From Pleurobrachia bachei (taxonomy: Eukaryota; Ctenophora; Tentaculata; Cydippida; Pleurobrachiidae): 31,594 nt of DNA. The stretch covers positions 9,060-40,653 of the forward strand of contig AVPN01000121.1 in assembly GCA_000695325.1 (NCBI GenBank), read 5' to 3'. Position 1 is the stretch's first letter, and the number at the start of each line of letters is the position of its first letter. The translations under genes were made by a program, and so were the position numbers. The notes under the pieces were generated by a model, which saw only the letters and a list, made by a program, of their open reading frames with translations, was not told the origin of the DNA and made no database searches. Below, piece after piece: positions 1-10,499 of this stretch.

Positions 1-62
<62 letters not shown>
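1..62. repeat. (CT)n microsatellite
   Basis: An uninterrupted CT dinucleotide run begins at the window edge and ends where the sequence becomes CGCTCAG. Its true length is unknown because it runs off the left end. It probably lies in an intron of the gene whose first visible exon starts at 292. Confidence 0.95.
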
Positions 63-66
<4 letters not shown>

Positions 67-291
67 CAGTCTCTGTATCTCTCTCAACATTCATCTCTTG
101 TTCCACCTTTCTTCATTAGTTGATCACTCTGTACACAGCTGCTGTCAATTTGGCCTCTCCATCTGTTCCCTCGTTGTCTGTTCATTGTTTGTTCTGTTTG
201 AGATTGCCATGTGTATATCCAATCAAATGTTTGGTTTGTCACTTCGACCGCGGCAGTTCTTGATCTCCTCTAACTATCTCCCCCTCTCTAG

Positions 292-1560
292 TGTCATGTA
301 CGGGAGAGGAAGGTTAGGCTGGAAGACTTGACGGAAAAGATGGATAAATTTGACAAACTGATCAAGGTTCAACACCACTGGCTGGAACAATGCAGCGTAA
401 GTCACATGTTTTGTTGATCTTTCTCGGTGTACCGCCAGCAAAATTGGTCGAGTCGAGTTGTCCACCATCTGTCTTTATGTCCCTAATTCAGTTGTCTTTA
501 CGTCTAGTTCACCTCTGTTCCATTCTTATACCCCCTCTCTCTAGGAAAAGATAGCCAAGGTACCCTCGGATACAGTCGGCTCAAAGGAAAACAACACTAT
601 TATAAACGAACTACAAACCCTCCACACGCAAGTGCTGACTACCAACAAAATCGGGCTACTGATTATAAATCAACATGGGGAGTGTGTCCTTCCTACGATC
701 GCCAAGATACTTGATCTACAGATGCACTTTGATAACGTGTGCAGTGAGGCCCATGCTAAACATTGTGTCATCAACAAATCACAGCTCCAACTCAAGATCT
801 TTAGGGTATGTGATTATTAGAGACACCCCCCCCCCCCGGGTTGTCAAGTTTGCAGTTACATATCTCATATTGAGAGTTTGAAATAAATCTATCCGGGAAC
901 TTGGTCCCTAACAATCCTCTGCAGTTCCCCTTATCTAGTATACCTAGCAATCAAAGTGATATGTGATCCCTTTAAAACACATCCAATTCACCTCATATCA
1001 GGATTCTGTGGAGGGAATGATGTCGTGGTTACACCGAACTACCAAGTTAGTGGAACAGAAGCAGAACCAGATAGGGCATAATGCCAAACTGGACGAGCTA
1101 ATAGAATGGCATAAGAAAACGAAGCGGGACATTGACACCCACAGGGATGTCAAGGATAGTATAGTCAAGTGAGTTCATCATTCCTTTCTCTCCCTATACC
1201 CCCCCCCCATTTCTCTCCCTGATAAATATCCGTTCCCCACGAATATTTTAACCCATTAGGTAGTTAACTAATTAATTAACTCCCCCTATCTCTCGTCCCA
1301 GGTTTATGAATCTCAAGGAGGACACTCCTGAGATTGTAGAACTAAAAACCAGTGTAGCTGAACTGAAAGACGGTTTTGGGAACTTAGAAACCTCTTTCAA
1401 AAAGGTTAGTTGACTATTTATTGTTGCATGAGTTTGATTTCCGTGTGGATTTGATTTTGATTTTGATTTTTGCGGGTTACAGCCGCCGCTTTCTCATTTC
1501 ACCGCGGGATTTGCCGACCCATTACTCAGTTTTGATACTAGTACACCACCGGGAATGTAG
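292..1560 (+). CDS. 3' end of a spliced coiled-coil gene with spectrin-repeat-like signature
   Basis: Five exons are supported: 292-396 (phase 0, ends before GTAAGT), 545-805 (before GTATGT), 1002-1168 (before GTGAGT, two bases left over), 1302-1404 (before GTTAGT, restores phase 0) and a possible terminal exon 1483-1560 after TTACAG, ending in TAG. The first four join into one open frame of about 212 codons. It is charged and helical with little proline. HWLEQ in exon 1 and the exon 3 start, DSVEGMMSWLHRTTKLVEQK, have the aromatic-hydrophobic spacing of a spectrin-repeat helix. Exon 3-4 residues (AELKDGFGNLETSFKK) look like coiled coil. The 25-residue last exon (PPLSHFTAGF...) is weaker, since only its acceptor, phase and stop support it and I see no AATAAA behind it. 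The start lies outside the window. It resembles the rod exons of the array gene downstream and may be a distant paralogue. A cytoskeletal role is inference. Confidence 0.72.
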
Positions 1561-1845
1561 CATAGAGACACATGCACCAGCTCTGCAGCTATGACAGCAA
1601 CTTTTCGCTAGCGCCACTTATCATGGCCCAGCAATCTATCCCGCTAAAACAAGTTGCATTTTTTCAAAAAACACAAAATGGCTAATTGAATTACAACAAA
1701 CCCTTATACCGACCTGACTGACCATTATAATCACTCCTTTATTAGACCCAGATTCGCATCGTCGAGTATACACGACATTGTTACTCGATGCGACGAAAAC
1801 AACTACAACAACGATACAGAGACCGCCACAGCAAGACAGATCACC

Positions 1846-1962
1846 ATGGCGACCGTCACAGAGTACAGCAACAACCGATATATCACCAGGGCGATTCTAG
1901 TTTTAGTAGGACAATTGACAGTAGTGTTGATAGCCTGCCACTGGATGATAGGTGACAGGTGA
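1846..1962 (+). CDS. possible 38-aa single-span membrane peptide or first exon
   Basis: The ATG sits in a strong start context (ACCATGG, A at -3 and G at +4). It opens a short frame with about 15 polar residues followed by a hydrophobic stretch, AILVLVGQLTVVLIACHWMI, that could span a membrane. The frame closes with TGA at 1960-1962. A usable splice donor (ACAG|GTGAAC) overlaps the end at 1959, so this could be the first exon of a longer type II membrane protein. No convincing next exon was found. An AT-leaning 38-codon frame can occur by chance, so this is only a candidate. I recognise no family. Confidence 0.2.
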   Translation: MATVTEYSNNRYITRAILVLVGQLTVVLIACHWMIGDR

Positions 1963-3900
1963 ACACACGCATGACACATGTGACGTAATACAAATACCGT
2001 GGGGGCATTCCGTGACAGTGGCCAGTTATGTACTTTTTTACTAAAATGTGACGTAAGAAATAACGTGACAGTGACTTGTACTTTTTTACTAAAATGCGAC
2101 GGAACACAGTTTCAAATGATGCACGGCTGTACGGCTGCAAAAGCACTGAGTGTACGAGTGAAAAGTGTGTCCTAATCCACGCAGGGATGATTTTAACTGC
2201 TTTGTGTGCCCTCTGAGTGCAGTTTCCCATGTAAAACAGAGTGATTTTTGCAACTAGTGTGTCTGAAGATTTTCTTCCCTAAAAACAGTGTGACATTATT
2301 CTATTCTTCATCAATTCAAACAATTCTGCTTCCATTGTCTGGGAGGTCCGCTCTACAACAGACCGGCTCAAGTTTCTCTCTAAGTTCGCTGAGTTTTAAC
2401 CGGTCCATACTGAACTGCGGTTCACAAAGCTGGTACTGTGGTAACGGTCTCCCTGGCAACTGGCAGCAGAGTTTTTGTTTGCATGTGTGTGTGCCTCCCC
2501 TGATTTTAGTGTGTGTGCCTCCTACTACCCGCTGTTAGCTATGCCATTATTCTATCCACCCCCCTCCGCTGTAATATACCCATACCCCAATCCCTTATCC
2601 CATCTTCTTTTTCTCTTCGTAACCTCTTCGTCTCCGGGCCTCTTTCAAAAAGTCTTTCCCTCTGATCAATTTGTCCACTTCTTCCAACCCATAAACATCT
2701 CTTATGTAATGCCAAAACTCCTCCTGCTTCCATACCAGCAGCTAAAACGCCACCCTAAAGCACCTTCCACGCCCTTCCCCCTCCAGATTTCAGGTAGCCT
2801 AGGAGTGAGCGAGTGATGTACCCACCCCAGAGAGAGAGAGACATTATGCGTGTGTGAACATCTTAGAGCGCGAGAGTGAAACACTGTAAACACTGTGGAG
2901 ACACATGACAACTGTACTCGACTCCACCATGGACAACATGTATAATAATCTCTCTCATGGACAATTGTATATTGATAAACACCACGTGACACTTTTTGTA
3001 ATACTGTAGGATATGAGTTCACATCACACGTGTGAAGGGTAGATGATCGAATATCGATGCACGTGTGCGTTTTGAGATCACTCTCTCTATCATCTGAAGT
3101 GATCTGCAATCCGCGATGATGAAAAACACTTTGTAAAATGTAATAATTCTTCCCACACTGCACTGCACGGGATTGATCACCTCTCTAGCAGCTCTATCTC
3201 CGATATATCGTCACCCTACGCGGGCCAGCAGATGGGTGGTGGTGTTTGTGGAGCTAGGAAGGTGCTGGAGAGATGGTGATTCCGTGCAGCTGGAAGTTGA
3301 TTCCCGTGTGTGTGTGTGAAGTTTTAACTAAATCCGGCTTAGCTCTTTTTGTATACATGACTGCTCTCTGAATGAAGTTGATCAATCAATACAACAACAC
3401 CCAACTCAATATATTGTATAAATTACCCCCTGGTGTGTCTGTTTTTAACACAATTTATGAATTCTCAACACTTTTTCTTTAGGCACTATATTATTGTTTT
3501 GTAATGAAAGACGTTATATAAATAACATGTTGAAAACATATAATACGTTCAACAAAGCAAAAGATACATGTGTCGTTGTAGTTCCGATATCTAAATTGCA
3601 TGGGGTCCAAACACCTCACTATATTAATACTCTGATCGAGTGCAATAAATTCGTTTCATTGAATAGACCACCTTGGGGATCTTGCAGGGTACTACTATTC
3701 TGATATGAGAAGTATACCTGATCTCTAATTAAACTCTTCATATCATGATACTGGCCCACCCATCCTGCCAAGCAACCTTGTTGGGGTAGCTGTAGCTTGT
3801 ACACTACAGTTATATTAATTGCACGGGGACCCAGGAAGGGTTGCAGCTGGAGGGGGATCTCTCTTCCCCCGGACATCCTGCTGGTCGTGTGATTGGGTGT
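1963..3900. other. intergenic stretch without a convincing gene
   Basis: Frames of 60 to 153 codons occur on both strands, but they have odd composition, overlap each other and lack splice support or recognisable motifs. The stretch holds a 50-base imperfect direct repeat (2011-2102), a short GT run near 3307, a CACGTG at 2993-2998 and low-complexity pyrimidine tracts. Nothing else is seen. Confidence 0.6.
2011..2102. repeat. two-copy direct repeat, about 50 bases
   Basis: CGTGACAGTG followed by GTACTTTTTTACTAAAATG occurs at 2011-2053 and again at 2064-2101, with one substitution and a short gap. It is a local tandem duplication of non-coding sequence. Confidence 0.8.
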
Positions 3901-3907
3901 ATTGTAT

Positions 3908-3959
3908 CACGTGGGGGGTTCAGGTCACGTGACGGCAACACGGGGATTCGTGTCACGTG
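3908..3959. promoter_or_regulatory. three CACGTG E-boxes upstream of the kinase
   Basis: CACGTG occurs at 3908-3913, 3926-3931 and 3954-3959. The second and third sit in near-palindromic GTCACGTGAC and GTCACGTGAT. They lie 250-300 bases before the kinase start codon. Such sites are bound by bHLH-ZIP factors of the USF, MITF/TFEB and Myc/Max types. Three sites in 52 bases is unlikely by chance, but the factor is unknown. Confidence 0.55.
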
Positions 3960-4073
3960 ATGCCCCAAGCAATCAACTCTCTCACTACACACACATAACG
4001 AGATGGTTTAGTTGTAATTAGAGCCGTTATTGTAGATCGTGACACGAGGCTAGTGTTTCCCATCTGACAGCCG

Positions 4074-4080
4074 TATTTAA
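4074..4080 (+). promoter_or_regulatory. TATA-like box of the kinase gene
   Basis: TATTTAA lies 131 bases before the kinase ATG. It would place transcription start near 4105 and leave a 5' leader of about 105 bases with no upstream ATG seen. The placement is plausible but rests on this motif alone. Confidence 0.35.
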
Positions 4081-4210
4081 CTCATCAGCCCCTATCATCA
4101 GTTCTATCAGACATTACTGCTCTTTCAGTCGGACATTATACTGCCATTAACTTGCTCTGAATCTACACTGTCTTTATACCTGATCTACAACAGTCTACAC
4201 TATCAACATC

Positions 4211-5131
4211 ATGGGTTTGAAGAAGTTCCTCTTCCCCTCGTGTCGTGGTAACCAGTGTGGAGATTGTCTTCCTGATCTACCTACCTCCAACTCCCTGGGT
4301 TCCTTCAAACGATCCTACTCCATCCGAGCTACCCTGGGGAAGGGCTCCTTCGGCGAGGTCTTCCTGGTCCAGTCCAAGAAGGAGAAAACCAAGTCAGTTG
4401 CCAAGGTTATCAAAGATGCCAGTATCCAGGAGCAGGTTCGGCGTGGGAGGTGCCAGACCCTACCGATAGAGGTCTGGGCCAGCATCAGGCTCACAGGACA
4501 CCCCAACACCATGGCGTATGTGGAGCACAGGAGGATTGGTGGCCGTGTGATCCTCGTTACAGAGTACCTCCGAGACTTCACCGATCTGTTCGAAGTGGTG
4601 GATCAGTATGGAGCACTGGGGGACGTGAAGACGAGGGGAGTTGTCAGGCAGTTGGTGGGGATCCTGGAACACTGTCTGAAACTGGGCATCAACCATGGAG
4701 ATATCAAGGAGGAGAACATCCTGTACAACCGGGAATCTGGACAAATAAAACTCATTGATTTCGGGTCTGCTACCTTTGTAGAGGGAGGAAGTGTGGATGT
4801 CAGAGAGAGGAGGAGTGGTGTCTACCTGCCCCCTGAAACCTACCTCTCCAACACCTACTGTCCGAGGAGTGCTACTGTGTGGTCCATTGGATGTGTTGCC
4901 TTCACCCTCCTCTCATCCTACACCCCCTTCCCCTCTGTTAATGATCTGACCCGAGCTGAACCTAACTGGAGGCTGCTTGACTCCTGTACCGAATACTGTG
5001 TGGACTTTGTGAGGTCCTGTCTGGCTAAAGACCCCATGAAGAGAATGACCATGGCCATGGCTCGACACCACATCTGGCTGCAGTCCGAACAGTCACTTAT
5101 GGACTTGTGTAGTCTGGACTTTTCTGTGTGA
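4211..5131 (+). CDS. PIM-like serine/threonine protein kinase, intronless
   Basis: One 306-residue open frame holds a complete kinase fold. It has a glycine loop LGKGSFGEV (42-50), the ATP lysine in SVAK (K65), a helix-C glutamate in LPIEVW (E87), a catalytic loop HGDIKEEN (162-169) and DFG (183-185) within KLIDFGSATF. The activation segment ends in PPE (207-209) and is followed by SATVWSIG (220-227) and a C-lobe ending near HHIW. The run DLFEVVDQYGAL, the loop KEENIL and YLPPE...SATVWS closely follow the vertebrate PIM pattern (DLFDFITERGAL, KDENIL, YSPPE...SAAVWS). PIM kinases are constitutively active, without activation-loop control. The arginine of HRD is glycine here, an unusual change. 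The N-terminus has CxxxxCxxC (11-19) of unknown role. The start has a good context (ATCATGG). Lack of introns next to spliced genes suggests retroposition or an intron-poor lineage. Cellular targets cannot be read from sequence. Confidence 0.92.
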   Translation: MGLKKFLFPSCRGNQCGDCLPDLPTSNSLGSFKRSYSIRATLGKGSFGEVFLVQSKKEKTKSVAKVIKDASIQEQVRRGRCQTLPIEVWASIRLTGHPNTMAYVEHRRIGGRVILVTEYLRDFTDLFEVVDQYGALGDVKTRGVVRQLVGILEHCLKLGINHGDIKEENILYNRESGQIKLIDFGSATFVEGGSVDVRERRSGVYLPPETYLSNTYCPRSATVWSIGCVAFTLLSSYTPFPSVNDLTRAEPNWRLLDSCTEYCVDFVRSCLAKDPMKRMTMAMARHHIWLQSEQSLMDLCSLDFSV

Positions 5132-5554
5132 CTGACGTGATTGTTTGTACGTGATTGTTTACGTGAATTTATTTTGGGTGTCTGTTTGTTGTCGGCCGTC
5201 GGGGTTTTTGCTGATTTTATTTGATCCTGTTTTAGGGACACATTGTTTACTACATTACAATTTACAAAACCAAAAACCACGTTTCTATATTACATCGTCT
5301 TATCAAGATTCAAATACCATACACATGTCACACTGTCACATGACCCAGTAGATCTCTAGACTCGCTGCAGCAGCTGCGGTCAGGCCGGGACGATACTTAT
5401 TATATCGAGATATGCAGCTGCTCAAAAATTATCAGCCCACTACGCTTATTCACATTTGCCGGGCCGCACCTGTAATATACATATAGTGTTAGAGAGAGAG
5501 AGGGATAGAGAAAAAGAGAGAGAAAGGGGACAGTGATAGATAGAGATAGGCGCG
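5132..5554. other. kinase 3' flank and intergenic spacer
   Basis: No gene is seen. The kinase 3' UTR must lie here, but no AATAAA was found before 5400. A GA-rich run at 5491-5525 follows. A GCTGCAGCAGC palindrome sits near 5365. The spacer ends where sequence repeated at 7665 begins. Confidence 0.6.
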
Positions 5555-5678
5555 AAGATTTGTGCAGCACACAACAAAAGTCTCCCTTGCTCCTCGAGCT
5601 GTATGTATTTGCGTGTATGCCATCTGCCACCCTCTCCCTGATATTACACCCGCATTATGTCCTAATTTGGCGGATTTG

Positions 5679-5758
5679 ATTGGGTTGTTCCACTTCCTGC
5701 TACGTGTCTCCGGAAGTGTTTAGTGACTCTCCCTCTCTTCTTGCTTTATTGTCACGTG
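5679..5758 (+). promoter_or_regulatory. TATA-less promoter of copy A1: inverted CCAAT, paired ETS sites, E-box
   Basis: Before the start exon lie ATTGG (inverted CCAAT, 5679-5683), CACTTCCTG (5691-5699) and CCGGAAGTG (5710-5718), which form a facing pair of ETS-type sites, and CACGTG (5753-5758). No TATA box is near. The whole set recurs before copies A2 and A3 at the same distance from the start codon, which supports a promoter. Binding factors are inferred from motif shape. Confidence 0.6.
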
Positions 5759-5831
5759 TGTAACTTTAGTAGGGTCTCTCTCTTTCCCTCTCTCTCCCAA
5801 TCACAACACTGACATTTTAGCTGGTCTCACT

Positions 5832-5837
5832 ATGTAA
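5832..5837 (+). promoter_or_regulatory. start-stop upstream ORF (ATGTAA), copy A1
   Basis: An ATG directly followed by TAA ends two bases before the main start codon at 5840. The arrangement TATGTAAATATGAG is unchanged in all three copies. Start-stop elements are known to stall or delay ribosomes, so a translational brake is possible. Confidence 0.4.
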
Positions 5838-5839
5838 AT

Positions 5840-7424
5840 ATGAGTCAATCTGAGCAATCCATTCGGGAGAGACTGGTAAGGATATAGCCCAATCATCCAG
5901 TGCTGAACATTGCTGACTCCTTCATAAAGATTTTCATTAAAAAACATCCCTTCTTTTAATTCTTTATCTCATACAAACAACATTTTCTTTCTCCCTCCCA
6001 ATGCAGCCCCAGCAGGAGCGTTCCAGTCGGTCTATGACCTCTCCGGGGACGCCCCTCCCTCCCACTAAGGGTGGGGGCAATATGAGTTTGGCACGGCTGG
6101 ACGCACAGTCCGCCATATCACGGGGTCAGAGGGCCGCCGCCGCTGCGGGAACGAAGAAAACCCATGAAGAACAGGAACAGATGAGCATGCAACTAAGTAG
6201 CGCATCAGCTAGTATTGCGGCGGGTGTAATTAGAAGTAAATCTCATTTGGGTGTTTCACAGGCGTCCCAGCAGGGAGCTGGCAGGAAGGGCCGCAGACGT
6301 TCAAGTGCAGCATCATCCGTATCAAGAATGAATTCCATGCAAACACCCGCTCGGAGATCACAGTTACAGAGCACCGCTTTTGCCACTGCTTTCTCTCCCG
6401 ACCTCCAACAGGTTCGCTTTGCAAAGCCTTTGCTTTCTTGACGTATACAAAGCTGCTGTGGGTAGTTTCCCCATCATCAGCCTCCATTTAAATCATTCAC
6501 GTCATTGAACATATAAACATCTCTGAGTGACATCTTTCTCTGCTTCCTCTCATAAAATGAGTCATGGAACACATATAAACGGAGTCTCTATACTGTCAGC
6601 TCGATGACCTGCACTCTCCTCGCTTTGCTCCGAACAAGAAAGGTCAGCACGGTGCTTGACAGAGTCTCTATACAGCTCAAACCCCATTTGAGGCCACGAA
6701 AGATCCCTTAGAGCATTGTCCTGACAGCGGTCAGCGAATGATCAAGATTGGTAATATCATTTGGGCTGAACTTTATTGGTGCTGGTACATTGATACCATT
6801 GAAAAAGATTCTAACTCGGACTGAACACTGTCGGAAATTAACAAAACATCCGGGAGATGGAGAAAACTTGAAATTATTATACTAACCCTTTTGCACTTTT
6901 ATCAAAATATCTTTAATGCTGAACATATATATATAATAATGCATATAAATACCTCCGTCCTCCCTCTCCCCCAGAATAAAGGGCCTACTATTACCGTCAA
7001 ATCTACCACCAGCAGCTCCTCTTCTCCTCCTCGGTCTCCTCACACCCGGAGAACTAGGAATGGAAGCTCCTCCTCTGCCCCTCTCACTCGGAGAACTAGG
7101 AATGGATCGGGAGGTTCGGGTGCTGCAAGAGTGGGGATGTCAGGACAAACCCAGATGTCTATGGGAGGATCTGTTGGCATGGGTGGTTCTACTGGTGCTG
7201 CTGCCTCAGCTGGTATGTCGGGAGGAGCTGGTATGTCTGGACAAACCCAGATGGCGATGGGTGGTGCTGGTATGGCGGGAGGAGGTACAAGTGCAGGGAT
7301 GTCAGGACAGATGGCTATGGGAGGAGGAGCTGCTGGTGTGGGGTTCTCTGGCCAGCAACAAATGGGGCTTGGTGGTGGTGGTGGAGTTTTTTCTAGTTTC
7401 AATCAGAGCTTCCCGAGAAAAACG
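5840..7424 (+). CDS. array gene copy 1, head exons only (A1)
   Basis: Three phase-0 exons are seen: 5840-5875 (MSQSEQSIRERL, before GTAAGG), 6007-6411 (135 codons, after CAATGCAG, before a weak GTTCGC) and 6975-7424 (150 codons, after CCCCCAG, before GTAAAA). Exon 2 is rich in Ser, Ala and Arg and has QRAAAAAG and two Ser/Arg patches, so it is basic and probably disordered. Exon 3 starts with a duplicated TRRTRNGS element, then carries imperfect repeats around GMSGQTQMSMGG, and ends in a glycine run with VFSSFNQSFPRKT. No catalytic motif is seen. No rod exons follow before the promoter of A2, so a transcript must splice across A2 to reach B exons or end early. Both weak donors have in-frame read-through to a stop (VRFAKPLLS and 29 residues after exon 3). 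I recognise no named family. It looks like the head of a filament or scaffold protein. Confidence 0.72.
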
Positions 7425-7788
7425 GTAAAATTAAACGGCTGCAGGCTCCTCTTTGGATCACGAAATCTTGAAACGAGTGAATCGATTGGAGAAAATTCTG
7501 AATTGCTGTTTTAGGTGGTCTCGAATTCTCAATGTGCCTAAATTTTGCCCAATTTGGAAAACAGATATCACTCAGAAGTTACTCACCCATTGAGCTGTTC
7601 ACCTTAGCATTTAGACAGAAAGCACACTATTTCATTTTAGAGGGGATCTTTTCTCAGAATGCAAAAGATTTGTGCAGCACACAACAAAAGTCTCCCTTGC
7701 TCCTCGAGCTGTATGTATTTGCGTGTATGCCATCTGCCACCCTCTCCCTGATATTACACCCGCATTATGTCCTAATTTGGCGGATTTG

Positions 7789-7873
7789 ATTGGGTTGTTC
7801 CACTTCCTGCTACGTGTTTCTGATCCGGAAGTGTTTAGTGACTCTCCCTCTCTTCTTGCTTTATTGTCACGTG
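7789..7873 (+). promoter_or_regulatory. promoter of copy A2
   Basis: It has the same order as at copy A1: ATTGG (7789-7793), CACTTCCTG (7801-7809), CCGGAAGTG (7825-7833) and CACGTG (7868-7873). The spacing between the two ETS-type sites is five bases longer than in A1. Confidence 0.58.
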
Positions 7874-7938
7874 TGTAACTTTAGACGAGTCTCTCTCTCT
7901 CTCAATCACAACGTACTGACACTTTAGCTGGTCTCACT

Positions 7939-7944
7939 ATGTAA
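7939..7944 (+). promoter_or_regulatory. start-stop upstream ORF, copy A2
   Basis: ATGTAA lies immediately before the main ATG at 7947, exactly as in the other two copies. Confidence 0.4.
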
Positions 7945-10499
7945 ATATGAGTCAATCTGAGCAATCCATTCGGGAGAGACTGGTAAGGATATAGCCCAAT
8001 CATCCAATGCTGAACATTGCTGACTCCTTCATAAAGATTTTCATTAAAAAACATCCCTGCTTTTAATTCTTTATCTCATACAAAACATTTTCTTTTTCCC
8101 TCCCAATGCAGCCCCAGCAGGAGCGCTCCAGTCGGTCTATGACCTCTCCGGGGACGCCCCTCCCTCCCACTAAGGGTGGGGGCAATATGAGTTTGGCACG
8201 GCTGGACGCACAGTCCGCCATATCACGGGGTCAGAGGGCCGCCGCCGCTGCTGGCAAGAAGAAACCCCAGGAAGAAGATCAGCTGCAGGAACAGATGAGC
8301 ATGCAACTAAGTAGCGCATCAGCTAGTATTGCGGCGGGTGTAATTAGAAGTAAATCTGGTGTTTCACAGGCGTCTCAGCAGGGAAGGAAGAGCCGTGCTA
8401 GCAGACGTTCAAGTGCAGCATCGTCCGTTTCAAGAATGAATTCCATGCAAACTCCCGCTCGGAGATCACAGTTACAGAGCACTGCTTTTGCCACTGCTTT
8501 CTCTCCCGACCTCCAACAGGTTCGCTTTGCAAAGCCTTTGCTTTCTTGACGTATACAAAGCTGCTGTGGGTAGTTTCCCCATCATCAGCCTCCATTTAAA
8601 TCATTCACGTCATTGAACATATAAACATCTCTGAGTGACATCTTTCTCTGCTTCCCCATAAAATGGGCATAAAATGAATAATGATTCATGGAATACATAT
8701 AAACGGAGTCTCTATACTGTCCCTATACTGTCAGCTCGATGACTGCACTCTCCGGTCGCTTCGCTCACTCGCTCAGAGTCTCTACAGCTGTCTCAAACCC
8801 TATTTGAGGCCACGAAGGATCCGTCAGATCATTGGCCTGACAGCGAATGATCAAGTTTGTCAGTAATAGCTGAATTTTAATTGGTGCTGGTACATTGTAT
8901 GCTATTGAAAAAGAGCCCCGGATGGAAGAGTAGACTGAACACTACCGGAAGTTAACCAAACATCAGCGAGATGGAGAATACTGGAATGTCTGTTACTTTT
9001 AACCTAACCCTTTTGTAATTTGTTAAATTATCTTAACTGCACATATATAACAATGCATAATATATTATATATACCTCCGTCCTCTCTCTCCCCCAGAATA
9101 AAGGGCCTACTATTACCGTCAAATCTACCACCAGCAGCTCCTCTTCTCCTTCTCGGTCTCCTCACACTCGGAGAACTAGGAATGGATCGGGAGGTTCGGG
9201 TGCTGCAAGAGTGGGGATGTCAGGACAAACACAAATGTCTATGGGAGGTTCTACTGGTGCTGCTGAGTCAGCTGGTATGTCGGGAGGAATAGAGGCTGGT
9301 ATGTCTGGACAAACCCAAATGGCGATGGGTGGTGTGGCGGGAGGAGGTACAGAGGCAAGTGCAGGGATGTCAGGACAAATGGCTATGGGTGGTGGAGCTG
9401 CTGGTGTGGGGATCTCTGGCCAGCAACAAATGGGGCTTGGTGGTGGTGGTGGTGTTTTTTCTAGTTTCAATCAGAGCTTCCCGAGAAAAACGGTAAAATT
9501 AAACGGCTGCAGGCTCCTCTTTGGATCACGAAATCTTGAAACGAGTGAATCGATTGGAGAAAATTCTGAATTGCTGTTTTAGGTGGTCTCGAATTCTCAA
9601 TGTGCCTAAATTTTGCCCAATTTGGAAAACAGTTGTCAGTTATCACTCAGAAGTAACTCACCCATTGAGCTGTTCACGTTAGCACACTTTTCATTTTATA
9701 ATGTGGTTCGGGTTAAGTCAGCAACTTTAGAGGTCCTTGTCATTATTAATTAGTAGAAACCTCATTCACAGCTTCACACATGCAGCCTGCTGCTATTTAT
9801 TCGGGATATATTTTGTATACTGCAACTTTATTACGCGAGCTCCCGGAGCGTGATAGGGGTAACTTCGTAACTGTAGCAACTCTGAATATCATATCTCCTG
9901 CAGGCTCAGTATCAGTTGCAAGAGGAGACATGCAACTTAAGGAATACCTCTAGTGCCCTTTCCATGCTCAACAAATGGATCCACCAACAGTAAGACATAC
10001 ATACCCCCTGCTGCTCCCTAATTCTCCCAATATATCATGATACATAAAACCCCTCCTCTCTCTCTCCAGGCAGACGGTGGTAAAGGAGCAGTCTAACAAC
10101 ATCCCTGAGGGAAGGGATGAGCTGGAGGCCTTCCAGAAGGAACTACGGCAGGGGTTCCTGGCCCTGGAGGACAGGGAAATCCATGTCATGCAGACTATAT
10201 CCGCTGCAAACAAACATATTGAACGGCTGGATGATGAGGTATTTTGAGAAATGTGTGACCCGTGTCATACCCCTACTTAGATCGTGTTTAATACCCATGT
10301 GTCAAACACTGATCCTACTTCCTCTCCCCTTGTTTAGAAACAGATAAGGGCAGTCACCAAGATGGTATCTCAAGTTCAGGCTAACTGGGACAAGTTGCGG
10401 GCCAACTTTACCAAACTCAATTCGCAAGTGGAGAAAAGCCTTGCTGTTTTCACGTTAGTGTGTAACGTTTTTGATATCATGATAAGTCCTATTGTCGGT

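Larger units (their letters stand above)
5555..7664. repeat. array unit A1 (promoter and head exons)
   Basis: This is the first of three long copies of block A. AAGATTTGTGCAGCACAC at 5555 reappears at 7665, where A1 breaks off after CAGAATGCAA and unit A2 begins. From exon 2 onward A1 is almost identical to A3 (about 15640-16810 matches 6470-7660). Its last 385 bases (7280-7664) recur at 11517-11901. Confidence 0.88.

Noticed and set aside
1883-2230. 115-codon minus-strand frame
   Set aside because: Its length is partly due to the local direct repeat (ILVKKYKSLSRYFLRHILVKKY), composition is odd and no motif or splice support exists.
2702-3163. 153-codon minus-strand frame
   Set aside because: Irregular composition rich in His, Cys and Ser, no recognisable domain, no promoter or splice context. 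Probably a chance frame.
7040-7402. Proline-rich 120-codon minus-strand frame (also at 9162, 11343 and 16191)
   Set aside because: It is the reverse reading of the Gly/Met-repeat exon. Collagen-like proline periodicity is a by-product of GGT/GGA codons.
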